Shown in pieces: positions 10,327 to 18,817 of a DNA stretch of 64,000 bases. Below the pieces are notes generated by a model, which was given only the letters and a program-made list of their open reading frames with translations, searched no databases and was not told where the DNA came from. The translations under genes and the position numbers were made by a program. Source of the DNA: Wolbachia pipientis (GTDB lineage Bacteria > Pseudomonadota > Alphaproteobacteria > Rickettsiales > Anaplasmataceae); the NCBI GenBank assembly GCA_023052945.1, contig CP095495.1:1364001-1428000 (forward strand), in the 5' to 3' direction. Every line of letters begins with the position of its first letter. Position 1 is the first letter of the stretch.

Positions 10327-10462
10327 TTCTTTCTTTCTCTCTATTTTCTTTTTTTCTCTTTATTAATCTCTCTATCAGTTGCCCGTATACATCCGATAAG
10401 CGTTTATCTGCTAACTCATCAGGCTCATATCGACAGATCACAGTTAACGTTCTTTTTCTCAT
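10235..10462 (-). CDS. Small conserved ORF overlapping recombinase B start
   Basis: 75 codons from ATG at 10462, with an AGGAGA site just upstream. The first ~35 residues (MRKRTLT, then CRYEPDELADKRL) match the ORF at 45637-45419 at protein level; the DNA differs by an in-frame 6-base deletion and synonymous changes, which supports real coding. The last ~90 bases overlap the recombinase start in another frame. No known domain. A role as a recombination directionality factor or regulator of the recombinase would fit the position but is only a guess. Confidence 0.55.
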   Translation of the reverse strand: MRKRTLTVICRYEPDELADKRLSDVYGQLIERLIKRKKENREKERNESSEFICESIIRKASTEGNNRESNSGVGA

Positions 10463-10683
10463 AGTTTCTCCTGTAAATGTTTTCATAGTTCAGGAGCCTT
10501 ACTACTCCCTTTTTCCATAAATCCATTACTCTTGCGAAAAAGACGCAACTGTTAACCTTTGTTTTACTTTTATGCACAATTTTGGAAACACATAGCGCTA
10601 TCTTTCATCCATTAAGCTCTCTTCCAAATAATTGTCCCTTTTCCCTCAACGGTTTTCTCTCTAATACCATTTCCTTCCTTTTC

Positions 10684-11247
10684 TCAATCAACTTCCATAA
10701 CCTTCTGCTTCGCCACTAACTCTCTTATTATCTCCTTAGTCTTTGCCATATATGCCAGATCTATTGGTGTATATCCTTTATGATCTCTCGCATTTACATT
10801 ACCTCCCGCTTCTAATATTGCCCTCACGTTCCCTATTTCCCTCATAAATACTGCTTCATGCAGGGGGGTCCTTCCTATGTAGTTCCCAGTATTAATATTT
10901 GACCCTCCTTTTATTAGCTCCCTTACCGTTTCTTCATACCCCATTAGGCTCGCATAATGTAATGCCGTATTTCTTTTACCGTTTCTAGCATTTACATCTG
11001 CTTCTTTTTCCAACAGTACTTTTACATTCTCTACCTTTCCATAGAATGCTGCTAGGTGTAATGGTGTTTCTCCGCTTTTGTTTTCTATATTTGTTTTCGC
11101 TCCCTTTTCTATCAGTAACTTTATCACTTCTGGCTCTGACACTTGTGCTGCTCGGTGCAATATTGTGCAACCTTCTGCGTCTTTTTCATTTATTCCATGA
11201 AATGAATTCTCCTTTAATTTTTCCACTCTTTTATTTAAATTGAACAT
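10684..11247 (-). CDS. Ankyrin-repeat protein (left arm)
   Basis: 187 residues made almost wholly of about four ankyrin repeats, recognisable by TILHRAA, TPLHLAAFYGKVENVKVLLEK, TALHYASLMGYEE and TPLHEAVF. There is no signal peptide or membrane segment. Ankyrin proteins bind other proteins and are common WO-phage cargo, often proposed as host-interacting. It occupies the slot next to the recombinase held by a different ankyrin gene (45801-46271) in the right prophage; the two are only loosely similar. The partner is unknown. Confidence 0.85.
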   Translation of the reverse strand: MFNLNKRVEKLKENSFHGINEKDAEGCTILHRAAQVSEPEVIKLLIEKGAKTNIENKSGETPLHLAAFYGKVENVKVLLEKEADVNARNGKRNTALHYASLMGYEETVRELIKGGSNINTGNYIGRTPLHEAVFMREIGNVRAILEAGGNVNARDHKGYTPIDLAYMAKTKEIIRELVAKQKVMEVD

Positions 11248-11411
11248 TTTAGTTACCCCACTATAAAAACCACAAAATTTTAGTGCTTGGTAAATTTTTT
11301 TTGTTTACCTAACACTATTTCAGCTATGCCTGTTTTACCATCAAAAGCAAGTTTTTTTTACAAAATATATACATTTTTTCGTATATTATATTAAAATATA
11401 TATTTATATAC

Positions 11412-12187
11412 TTAATATCTTAAGTCTGCCTCCACCACTTCATTTATCATTTCGTTCACTCGGCTCATTATCTTGCTTGCTAAATTTTGACATTCTTTCT
11501 TTATTGATGATTTGTCTCTCTTCCTTATTTCTTCTATCTCTATTATTTTTAACTCAGGTAAATAGCTCCTATCCAACATATCTGCTATTTCTCCCACTAG
11601 ACCCTCTATTCCATAGCACGTCAGTTTTCTACTTTTTGTTATTCCTCCTTGTTCTCTTAAGAATTTACTCGCCTTTTCACTCTCTTTGCTATCTCACATA
11701 GACGATACTTTTCACTTTCCCAGATATAGTACATTGGTGTTGCACCATACTTATTCAGTTGATTAACTTCAGCCCCTGCCTTTACTAGCTCTTTTATTAT
11801 TTCAACTCCTGCTCCTCCTATTTTGCACGCAGAGTGCAGTGGCGTACATCCAGTGACATATTGAGTAGCATTTACTTCCGCTCCCGACCTTATCAGCACC
11901 TTTACATTTTCTAAGCTTTTCGCAAATACTGCACAGTGTAGTGGTGTATAACCATTTTTATCTCTTGCATTGACCTCCGCTCCTTTTTGTATTAATAACC
12001 TCACTGTTTTGCGATCAGAGATTTCTACTGCATGGTGCAATACTGTTTCTCCTTTTTCATCTTTTTCGTTAATATTCTTAAACGAGTTCTCTAATAATTC
12101 ATAAAATGACTTATTAAAAGCTTCTCTCTTTTCCTTGCTAAACCTCATACATACCTCACTATAAAAACATACGCCAATTTGGCTCAC
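11412..12187 (-). pseudogene. Frameshifted ankyrin-repeat gene (left copy)
   Basis: Collinear with the intact 239-residue gene at 46297-47016. The first frame (12187 to 11657) holds three to four ankyrin repeats (ETVLHHAVEISDRKTVRLL, TPLHCAVFAKSLENVKVLI). It then leaves phase near 11692, where an extra GA lies inside the codons for LCDSKES of the intact copy. The remaining C terminus (VGEIADM, LKIIEIEEIRKRDKS, MSRVNEMINEVV) continues in the other phase down to 11412. The C-terminal tail therefore cannot be made as part of the protein. Confidence 0.85.
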
Positions 12188-12330
12188 TTCAGTGCAAGAT
12201 CTATTTCTTATGTTTACCTACACCTACCTAATTTATAGCTGTTTTAGTATAAAAAGGCAAGTCTTTTTTGCGTAGTACACCTTTTTTAACTAAATACTAA
12301 TATAGTATATGAAGATATAAATATATATAT

Positions 12331-13491
12331 TTAGTATATTAAGCATATGGGCTGTCTTTCTTTCCAAGACCTGTTCAAATGACGATGTTCATGCCAAGTT
12401 AAGACACCTCCGTACAATACTAAAATGTAATTTTCTAGCTCGTATGTTGCATTTTTTTGCTTTGAATCCAATTCGTTTTCAAAATGAATGTAGTGTTCTG
12501 CTACGCTAAATCTTATTATTTTGGGGGTAGAGAAATTCTTTACTTGATAGTGGTGAACGGCAAAAAATCTTTCTAAAATTGGTTTATATTTTAAATTCCA
12601 CACTTGTTCAGATAGCTTATCACTTCCTAGTAAAAACCTTTTTCCCCTCTCTTCTATACTACTTACTGGAAAACATGCATTTATTTCCCCTAAACTCCAA
12701 CTGTCCAATAATACTATCTGCGCTTTCGCAAACTTAATCTCAGGTAATAAGCTCTGTGGTAGCGGATATAGCGCTTTGAAGTTATACCACACATGATTTC
12801 TTTCATAAATACCGTCATAATTCTTTGTGTGAGGCTCAGTTTCTCCAAGGATTGCTACATCCAACCGATATATATCATTGCTTAAAGCTCGTTCATAATG
12901 ATCGCGTAGATAGTTTTCTACAATCCTAATAACTGGACCATGAGACATGAAAAAATTTACTCTTCCAAATGATAACACTGGGCCATCTTTTTCTATTTTT
13001 ACCCCCGAATAGTCAGAAAGAAGATCTCCAAATAAACTCTCATCCAATATAAATCTCTGCGCATTATAATAATCGTTAAAAATCCTCATTAGTCTCGATC
13101 TTGCAGGTAGTGATAGTTTTGCTAATTCTACTACTGCATCAACAAAGAAATCATTTGGTACGTCTCTTATCCCTACCTGCAACTCAAAAAAGTGTTTACC
13201 GGGTGGCTCTTCAATAATTGTAATATCTTCTATATTTGCCCATTTTAATGCTATTTTCAGTGATTCCAGTGTTCCTCTTAAACGCTGAAATTTTATTCCT
13301 TCCTCTACGGCTTTTCTTTTGTCTTTTGCCCAACGTAGAATCTCTTCTAACCCATATTCCTCTATTATCCATGGTAATACTTTTTCCCCTGGGCTAAATT
13401 TAAACCCTCTGATACAACCAGGATCTACTTTGTAATCTACTGCATCAACCAGCGCTTTTTCTTGCTTTGTTGCGTTTGGCGGTAATAGCAT
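12331..13491 (-). CDS. Phage tail protein I (baseplate wedge)
   Basis: 386 residues. The N-terminal ~200 residues match the P2 gpI-type tail protein: LPPNATKQEKALVDAVDY, then DPGCIRGFKF and RLRGTLESLKIALKWANI. The rest is a WO-specific extension. P2 gpI works with gpJ and gpW at the baseplate of contractile tails. Its start overlaps the stop of the J gene by one base, a translational-coupling arrangement. The right-prophage homologue (47184-48329) is alike throughout with many substitutions, so both copies have been kept in frame. Confidence 0.85.
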   Translation of the reverse strand: MLLPPNATKQEKALVDAVDYKVDPGCIRGFKFSPGEKVLPWIIEEYGLEEILRWAKDKRKAVEEGIKFQRLRGTLESLKIALKWANIEDITIIEEPPGKHFFELQVGIRDVPNDFFVDAVVELAKLSLPARSRLMRIFNDYYNAQRFILDESLFGDLLSDYSGVKIEKDGPVLSFGRVNFFMSHGPVIRIVENYLRDHYERALSNDIYRLDVAILGETEPHTKNYDGIYERNHVWYNFKALYPLPQSLLPEIKFAKAQIVLLDSWSLGEINACFPVSSIEERGKRFLLGSDKLSEQVWNLKYKPILERFFAVHHYQVKNFSTPKIIRFSVAEHYIHFENELDSKQKNATYELENYILVLYGGVLTWHEHRHLNRSWKERQPICLIY

Positions 13492-14282
13492 TAATTTAAC
13501 TCAACATTTAAACTTTTTAAGAAAGCGCACTCATTCCCCAGTACCACAACATCCTCTCTTGGCTCGATTAATTCCACGTTTTCCACTCCTTCCACAAACA
13601 AATTTGCTATAATCCACGATTTCGTTACTTTCCATCCTAATCTTTTCGTTGTTTCAAATTTTTCGATAAATTTCTTCTTCACCGTTTCAATAATATCTGG
13701 TCTTTTAATGCTAATTCTGCTGTGGATATCTATTTCAATAATATTGCAACCAACTACTGTTATCGTATCTGTCAATACCCTTATATCATCCCTGGTGACT
13801 CGCTTTCTTACAATATCAAGTAGTTCTTCAGACGCTATGCCATTTGTGGATAACTCCGTGGATAAAATCGAGATCTCTACACTTCCTGGCACTTTTGATT
13901 CAACTAGCGCATCCTTTACTCTACTATCTGCTGAGAGTGCTTGAAACCGATAATTTCCTCCCGTGCTCCAGCCAACTATTTTTGCCTTGATTCTTTTCCT
14001 AAAACTTTCATCATTTTCCCCGTTCTCCCTTTCCACTCCGTAAAATTCAGCTAAATTATCAAGATCATTTCCCATTGCAAACTTCAGTAAATTACTTTTT
14101 ACTGCTTCATTTATTCTTTCTCTGAGCAAAAGTTCTCGCCATGCTGCTACTTCTAAAATCTTTATTGCTGGATCACTTTCTACCAATGCTGTAAAACTTT
14201 CATCTCGACGTATCAACTCCTCTTTCATTCGCGAAAAGATTTCTTCGAAGTTCAGTGGTTCGATAATATTTGGCTGCTCCAT
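13491..14282 (-). CDS. Baseplate assembly protein J
   Basis: 263 residues, of the P2 gpJ/Mu gp47 class. The N terminus reads NIIEPLNFEEIFSRMKEELI; AAWRELLLRERINEAVKSNL and GNDLDNLAEFYGV are hallmark stretches of this family. It forms part of the baseplate wedge. It sits between W and I with 2-base spacing on one side and a 1-base overlap on the other, so the genes form one operon. The frame is intact although the prophage is otherwise degraded. Confidence 0.88.
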   Translation of the reverse strand: MEQPNIIEPLNFEEIFSRMKEELIRRDESFTALVESDPAIKILEVAAWRELLLRERINEAVKSNLLKFAMGNDLDNLAEFYGVERENGENDESFRKRIKAKIVGWSTGGNYRFQALSADSRVKDALVESKVPGSVEISILSTELSTNGIASEELLDIVRKRVTRDDIRVLTDTITVVGCNIIEIDIHSRISIKRPDIIETVKKKFIEKFETTKRLGWKVTKSWIIANLFVEGVENVELIEPREDVVVLGNECAFLKSLNVELN

Positions 14283-14284
14283 CT

Positions 14285-14620
14285 TTATACTACAATTCCT
14301 TCAAAATGAATATTTTTCCCATTTGGTAGATAAATACCATCTAATGCAATATTGACCTTTCCTTCTTTCACTTCTGTTATTTTTACTTTTTCTAATTTAA
14401 ATCTTGTTTCCCATTTTTCCAGTGCTTCTGCTGTTGCCGCATAAATTTCCAGCGTAAAGTCCCTATTGATTGGCTTATCCACTAATTCAAATAGTCGTGA
14501 CCCATAATTTCTCCGCATAATACGTGATCCTATCGGTGTGGTTAATATATCAATTATTGATTGTTTCAAATGTTCTATTCCTTCAAGCTCTTTTCCAGTA
14601 TTAACGTCCATTCCTCGCAT
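14285..14620 (-). CDS. Baseplate assembly protein W (gp25-like)
   Basis: About 111 residues of the GPW/gp25 family, recognised by LKQSIIDILTTPIGSRIMRR followed by YGSRLFELVDKPI. The ATG at 14620 is preferred to an upstream GTG because it matches the start of the right-prophage copy (MKGMDAKTGK). In P2 and T4 this small protein anchors the wedge to the tube-sheath junction. In the right prophage the PAAR gene lies 21 bases upstream; here an unrelated nuclease gene separates the two. Confidence 0.88.
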   Translation of the reverse strand: MRGMDVNTGKELEGIEHLKQSIIDILTTPIGSRIMRRNYGSRLFELVDKPINRDFTLEIYAATAEALEKWETRFKLEKVKITEVKEGKVNIALDGIYLPNGKNIHFEGIVV

Positions 14621-14639
14621 AAACACGTTGCCTTTTGTG

Positions 14640-15689
14640 TTATATCTGTTTAATCATTTTCTTCTTAGTACTTGCGTATTTTTCACGAGCTATAGAGATA
14701 GCTTTTCTCAACTTCTCCTCAAGGATTTCCTTAGGTGGCAACTGTGTTAAATACTGTGCAACATGAATATTAGAGCCTTCGAGTTCAAGATATTCTATAT
14801 CCTCTTGATCCTTATCAGCACATAAAATAATCCCTAACGGTTTTTCTTCACCTGGTTTTCGTTCATTTTTATCCAACCAATTTAAATACCATTCCATCTG
14901 CCCTTTATAAGATGGTTCAAATCGACCAATTTTTAGTTCTATTGCAATAAGGCGCCTTAATCCCCTATGAAAAAATAGCAAGTCTAAATACCTATCAATT
15001 CTTTCGGTACTCATCCTTTTTTGACGTGTCACAAAACAAAAATCATTACCAAACTCTTGTAAAAATTTTACCAATTCATCCAAAATCGTATTTTCTAGAT
15101 CAGTCTCACTATGACTTGATGGCAATTCCACAAAGTTAAGGAAGTATGGATCGTGAAAAATGAATTCGGGGGCTAACGTATTTTCTTCACGTAACTGTTT
15201 GATGCTTTGTCTTATGAAGTCCTCAGGCTTTTTTGCTAGTGCTGTACGTTCATACAACATGGTATCGATTCTACTACGTAGTGCTCTAACACTCCATCTT
15301 TCAATACGACACATTTCTATATAATAATTACGCTTCAGCTCATCAGAAATTGCAATAATTTCTACAAAATGTGACCAACTCAATTGTTGTGACAGTGTCG
15401 CGACAATTTCTTGATCGGGAAAGAATTTGGAAAATTGCACCATCCGAAATAATGAAGCTCTATCAAATCCACGTCCATATTTCATCTGAAGTTCTTTTGC
15501 AAGTTGGGAGATGATTTGCTTCCCATAATCTGCACGTTTGTGCTTTAGGATATCTTGATCAATTCTGGAGCCAATTTCCCAGTTTAACAATACTAGAGTA
15601 TAATTGAATTGAACAGAAAGATGATTCTTTGCTCTATCTATTAAATTACTAACGTCTCCTAATAGGCTAGTAGTTATATCCATGTTCAT
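14640..15689 (-). CDS. DUF1016 / YhcG-type PD-(D/E)XK nuclease
   Basis: About 349 residues from ATG 15689. An upstream in-frame start at 15755 would overlap the PAAR gene and adds only residues read out of phase from it. The N-terminal DUF1016 domain shows LVLLNWEIGSRI, YGKQIISQLAKEL and GRGFDRASLFRMVQFSKFF. The C-terminal nuclease domain shows YLDLLFFHRGLRRLIAIELK, with the D...ExK arrangement of PD-(D/E)XK enzymes. Members occur as orphan nucleases and in mobile-element or defence-like contexts. It interrupts an otherwise conserved baseplate operon and has no counterpart in the right prophage. It is intact, so probably acquired cargo. Confidence 0.88.
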   Translation of the reverse strand: MNMDITTSLLGDVSNLIDRAKNHLSVQFNYTLVLLNWEIGSRIDQDILKHKRADYGKQIISQLAKELQMKYGRGFDRASLFRMVQFSKFFPDQEIVATLSQQLSWSHFVEIIAISDELKRNYYIEMCRIERWSVRALRSRIDTMLYERTALAKKPEDFIRQSIKQLREENTLAPEFIFHDPYFLNFVELPSSHSETDLENTILDELVKFLQEFGNDFCFVTRQKRMSTERIDRYLDLLFFHRGLRRLIAIELKIGRFEPSYKGQMEWYLNWLDKNERKPGEEKPLGIILCADKDQEDIEYLELEGSNIHVAQYLTQLPPKEILEEKLRKAISIAREKYASTKKKMIKQI

Positions 15690-15726
15690 AATTTTACTTT
15701 TGGTAAGTATAGCACATGGTTTATTT

Positions 15727-15981
15727 TTATTCTGAAAAAACATTACTACTTCCACTTATCGCTTTAAAACCACACGATACCAAGTCTCCTGTTCTCGTTA
15801 CTCCCATACCGTTCACAAATACGCTGTTTGACCCTTGCGTTAGTTTCTCACCTAGAGTTAAGATATCTCCTTTTCGACTAACAGATCTACCGTTTACAAA
15901 AACGTCGTTACTACCACTCATACAAACATGTGCCGGTATTCCACTGCAATAATCCCCTATACAAACGATTGCTTTACCCAT
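15727..15981 (-). CDS. PAAR-domain spike tip protein
   Basis: 84 residues, all PAAR fold: repeated short strands with GD, GS and G motifs (KAIVCIGDYCSGIPAHVC, VFVNGRSVSRKGDIL, VFVNGMGVTRTGDLVSCG). PAAR proteins sharpen the tip of the gpV/VgrG needle of contractile injection machines. It lies 3 bases downstream of V, as expected. The right copy (49489-49743) is the same length and differs mainly near the C terminus. Confidence 0.88.
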   Translation of the reverse strand: MGKAIVCIGDYCSGIPAHVCMSGSNDVFVNGRSVSRKGDILTLGEKLTQGSNSVFVNGMGVTRTGDLVSCGFKAISGSSNVFSE

Positions 15982-15984
15982 ATT

Positions 15985-16449
15985 TTAGTTTAAATCTATT
16001 CTTTTTGCTTTGAGTTTTATTCCTTCCTTTGTCATCTCTATGCTTGATTCTCCTACTTTCAACGTTATTTTATCTACTACATCTATCTTAAGATGGTGCT
16101 TTTCTTGGTTATATGATAACTTTGTCCCATCTTGAAATTTTACACTATTTATTTCCTTTTTATTCTCCGGTGCAGGGTATTTTTCCTGATATATTCCTGC
16201 TAACACCACTCCTAATGATATTTCACCAAGAGGAGAAAATACCATAACTTGTTCATCGATATCTGGCGGAGACCAATCTCTATCTTTTCCTGCTTTACTC
16301 GTTATCCACGGCAAATAATCTGTTAAAATTTCTCCTATTTTCACTCTTACTCTTGCCTTTTCATAATCTATTTCTTTTACAACTCCTATACGGACAATGT
16401 TCGCTAATTTTCTATTCAGCTCTGAAATTGCAAAATTATGCTCCAACAT
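15985..16449 (-). CDS. Baseplate spike protein V
   Basis: 154 residues of the P2 gpV type. The OB-fold region shows RIGVVKEIDYEKARVRVKIG and LPWITSKAGKDRDW, and a short beta-helical C terminus ends with SSIEMTKEGIKLKAKRIDLN. It forms the central membrane-piercing needle beneath the PAAR tip. It overlaps the next upstream gene by 14 bases, indicating coupled translation. The right copy has the same length. Confidence 0.88.
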   Translation of the reverse strand: MLEHNFAISELNRKLANIVRIGVVKEIDYEKARVRVKIGEILTDYLPWITSKAGKDRDWSPPDIDEQVMVFSPLGEISLGVVLAGIYQEKYPAPENKKEINSVKFQDGTKLSYNQEKHHLKIDVVDKITLKVGESSIEMTKEGIKLKAKRIDLN

Positions 16450-16909
16450 TTTCTCCCACGCTTATTATATGCGGTATAATACCAGTTTCTGACCACATTG
16501 ATTGACCTGTATGTACCTCGTGAACCCATTCGACCAACCACACCAAATATGCATCCAACTCTGGTTTAAAATCATCCCCTCCTGCTGATATAAATTCTCC
16601 TGGTGAAACATTTTCCACGTCCCAAGTATTTTTATTCACTACTCTTGCTACTTCTGCTGCTAATTCTCTCACAACTACCGAGGAATCCTCGACTGTTCCA
16701 TCAACTACCACTCTCGCCTCAAATCTTGCTTTCAGGGCTAATTCTTCTGTTCCCGGATCTTTTCCCGTTTCTAAACTCACAAGCTCTACAAATACCGCTG
16801 GCGCTACTATTTCCCTTCTTATTGTTGGATACACTTCACATGTCTGTATTGCTGGTATCTCTTCCCTGAGCTTATTACAGATTGCCTGATGTAAATTTCC
16901 CCAGAACAT
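16436..16909 (-). CDS. Conserved WO tail-operon protein
   Basis: 157 residues; a counterpart is at 50200-50682. The sequence (LREEIPAIQTCEVYP, VELVSLETGKDPGTEELAL, KPELDAYLVWLVEWVH) is well conserved between the two arms. I do not recognise a named family. Size, acidic composition and place between the Z-like gene and the spike gene fit a tail terminator or tail-completion role; that is inference from synteny. It ends inside the V gene and abuts the Z gene. Confidence 0.6.
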   Translation of the reverse strand: MFWGNLHQAICNKLREEIPAIQTCEVYPTIRREIVAPAVFVELVSLETGKDPGTEELALKARFEARVVVDGTVEDSSVVVRELAAEVARVVNKNTWDVENVSPGEFISAGGDDFKPELDAYLVWLVEWVHEVHTGQSMWSETGIIPHIISVGENVGA

Positions 16910-17418
16910 TATTTCATATAACTCATTTGCTGATCAAAATACTTCTCAAATACTCTCTCTACTTCATTATCAACTAACTCTTTCATTGTTTCCCGAGCAT
17001 GGGTATTTATTTTAATTTCATCTATTGGCAAAGACGTGGTATACCTTCGCCTGAATATTCCTATGTGACCATTTTTCATCGTTGCTATGAATGCTCCTTC
17101 ATACGTACGGCTTCCTACCTTTGCTCCTATCTTTGTCTGTTTTATACTCCCAAATTTTGCTACTCCTATCCACTGCGAACTCAGCTTTATTATAGACCAC
17201 AAACGCTTTCTATTTGCTTTATCCACACTTAACTTTTTTCTCATCGCTTTCTTTGGTATTTGTTTTTCTTCGCTAACTTGTTTGACAGTTTGTGACCTTA
17301 CCCACAGCGCTGTTTTGTTTAATGCCCTCACCGTCGCTTTTTCCACTTTTTTCCTTTCAGCATTTACACTTTTAATTACCTTATTAATATTATCGGTAAC
17401 TTCTATATTAATAGACAT
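16909..17418 (-). CDS. Minor tail protein Z-like
   Basis: 169 residues similar to the lambda/P2-type GPZ (prophage minor tail protein Z) family. The N terminus is basic and helical (VEKATVRALNKTALWVRSQT), followed by PKKAMRKKLSV, and an acidic C-terminal stretch ends in VERVFEKYF. These proteins act in tail completion and joining. It shares its last base with the next gene and lies one base from the head-tail joining gene, so it belongs to the same operon. The right copy (50692-51195) is more divergent than most of the module. Confidence 0.7.
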   Translation of the reverse strand: MSINIEVTDNINKVIKSVNAERKKVEKATVRALNKTALWVRSQTVKQVSEEKQIPKKAMRKKLSVDKANRKRLWSIIKLSSQWIGVAKFGSIKQTKIGAKVGSRTYEGAFIATMKNGHIGIFRRRYTTSLPIDEIKINTHARETMKELVDNEVERVFEKYFDQQMSYMK

Positions 17419-17419
17419 T

Positions 17420-17725
17420 TTACACCCCCGGTGCTTGAATTTTCCAGATCATTCCCGAATTGTCCCTAAGTGGCGGTGTGTGTACTCTGTATCTACAACT
17501 ACCTATGGAAAAAGTATCTCCTACTACTGGCTGCAATACATCAAACACACTCACCTCCAAAATCAACATCTCCCCGACAAATTGGCCTTCACCAATTCCA
17601 TATAATTTATCTGGTTGTTGTTTCAGCACCTGAACCATGTATGACTTATCCTTTGATTCATACAATGCTTGCTCTCCCAGATGTGTAAAACAATCTGCAA
17701 ATAATCTTTCTATTTTTCCTTGCAT
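17420..17725 (-). CDS. Head-tail joining protein (lambda FII-like)
   Basis: 101 residues. The pattern (LFADCFTHLGEQALY, VGDTFSIGSCRYRVHTPPLRD) fits the small lambda gpFII/head-tail attachment family; a homologue is at 51188-51499. It is the last head-proximal gene retained in the left arm. In the right prophage the capsid gene follows immediately upstream; here only about 100 bases remain before the group II intron, so the head genes were lost or displaced at this point. Confidence 0.65.
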   Translation of the reverse strand: MQGKIERLFADCFTHLGEQALYESKDKSYMVQVLKQQPDKLYGIGEGQFVGEMLILEVSVFDVLQPVVGDTFSIGSCRYRVHTPPLRDNSGMIWKIQAPGV

Positions 17726-17866
17726 ATTTTACCTTTATGCACTATGCACGCTAAGAAGGGGCATACTGGTAGAGCAGTCTCAGCCTCACTACTTTTATAG
17801 TTAGTATTGTTATGCTGCAACGACGTTATCTAAGTGGAGAAAGTCACCTCTCCCCACTCGACTGCA

Positions 17867-17900
17867 GAACCGTACGTGACAGGTTACCGTCATACGGCTC
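17867..17900 (-). ncRNA. Group II intron domain V (outer intron)
   Basis: A 34-base hairpin on the minus strand begins GAGCCGTATG and ends CACGTACGGTTC, closing a perfect outer stem with the usual small bulge and tetraloop region. This is the catalytic core of group II ribozymes. It lies directly downstream of the HNH end of the RT gene, as in intact introns. Confidence 0.9.
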
Positions 17901-17919
17901 CCCTGCAATTTAGTGCTTG

Positions 17920-18736
17920 TCATGCACACTTTCTGTGTAAATTATCATGGCAATGTCCATGTAACAAAGATAAGTTTTTGGTTATATTGTTTTTCTTATT
18001 TTGGTCTTTGTGATGTACTTCCAAAATATCATCATTTTTAAACCAAAGTTGACAATAATCACACTTACCTTGTTGTAACTTCAATAAATTTGTTACTCTT
18101 GTTGGCTTATCTGGTACTCTCTTCAGACGATTACTCCAGTATACCCAATCACCATCATATGGTGTCTTGGTTCCTTTCACCTTGGTATGCCGTTTAATAA
18201 CGTAATCTCCATGTCTGGTAAGATTTACTCCATTACTTGTCATAAATCGCCAATTATCGTTACCATACTTTTTAAAGTATTTTTCCTTGATCCAGCGGTT
18301 TCCTTTGTTATGGTGTTTATATACTGCCCATTTCCAAAGTTTTCCAAACATAATGTGATCTAACAAACTAAATATCTTACATGATACTACTGAAGTGTAA
18401 TATTGACACCATCCTTTAATAATTGGGTTAATGTGTTTTATTACTGCTCCCTGCGATTCACCACGCAATTTCTTCAGTTTGTGTTTGATGACCCATGTAT
18501 GCTGTTTCACGGATTCGCGACTTGGCATAATTATTGTTTTATGGCTTCTCTTACCACGATTTACTGGATATTGTCTTACCGTAAACCCCAGAAAGTCAAA
18601 ACCTGGCTTTTCTCCCTTTAGAGTATGAGTTATCTTGTTTTTGATGGCTTTAGCTCTAGACCTATGGTTTTTAACCATTCTTCAACCAGAACTTTCGCCT
18701 TAAGAATAATTTCTTCACTCTCATGTATGATGACAA
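17920..18736 (-). pseudogene. ltrA: Outer intron RT, 3' part (maturase + HNH)
   Basis: This is the C-terminal half of the LtrA-type protein begun at 21544. From 18736 the frame reads FVIIHESEEIILKAKVLV and LKTIGLELKPSK and then stops, because one base appears to be missing near 18634. The other phase carries the rest to 17920: ITHTLKGEKPGFDFLGFTVR, maturase X domain (PIIKGWCQYYTSV), then an HNH endonuclease with CDYCQLWF, EVHHKD and HGHCHD. Joining 20587 to 18736 restores YADD-FVIIH. Interruption plus frameshift make it nonfunctional unless the inner intron is spliced and the frame recovered. Confidence 0.85.
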
Positions 18737-18776
18737 GGAGAGTAGACCGGCGGAGCTTCCCCACCAGTCTCTCGCA

Positions 18777-18810
18777 GAACTGTACGGAAACCTCTCGGTT
18801 TATACAGCTC
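18777..18810 (-). ncRNA. Group II intron domain V (inner intron)
   Basis: A 34-base hairpin on the minus strand starts GAGCTGTAT and ends CCGTACAGTTC. It has the size and terminal pairing of domain V and differs from the outer intron's domain V by compensating base changes. It lies a few bases past the stop of the inner RT gene. Confidence 0.88.
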
Positions 18811-18817
18811 CCATTAT

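Larger units (their letters stand above)
6888..17725 (-). mobile_element. Left WO prophage arm (partial, degraded)
   Basis: Gene order on the minus strand, from the head-tail joining gene to the recombinases, is collinear with 43792-51499. It keeps head-tail joining, Z, unknown, V, PAAR, W, J, I, two ankyrin genes and recombinase. It lacks capsid, protease, portal and terminase genes, and its head-proximal end lies about 100 bases from a group II intron. Two recombinase genes sit in tandem at the other end, so it may combine pieces of two prophages. Both recombinases and one ankyrin gene are broken, so it cannot be an autonomous phage. Confidence 0.85.

Noticed and set aside
17726..17824. Remnant of the capsid gene C terminus in the left arm
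   Set aside because: One frame reads ALPVCPFLACIVHKGK, vaguely like the end of the right capsid (PLPMCHRPGVLVK), but the match is too weak to support homology.
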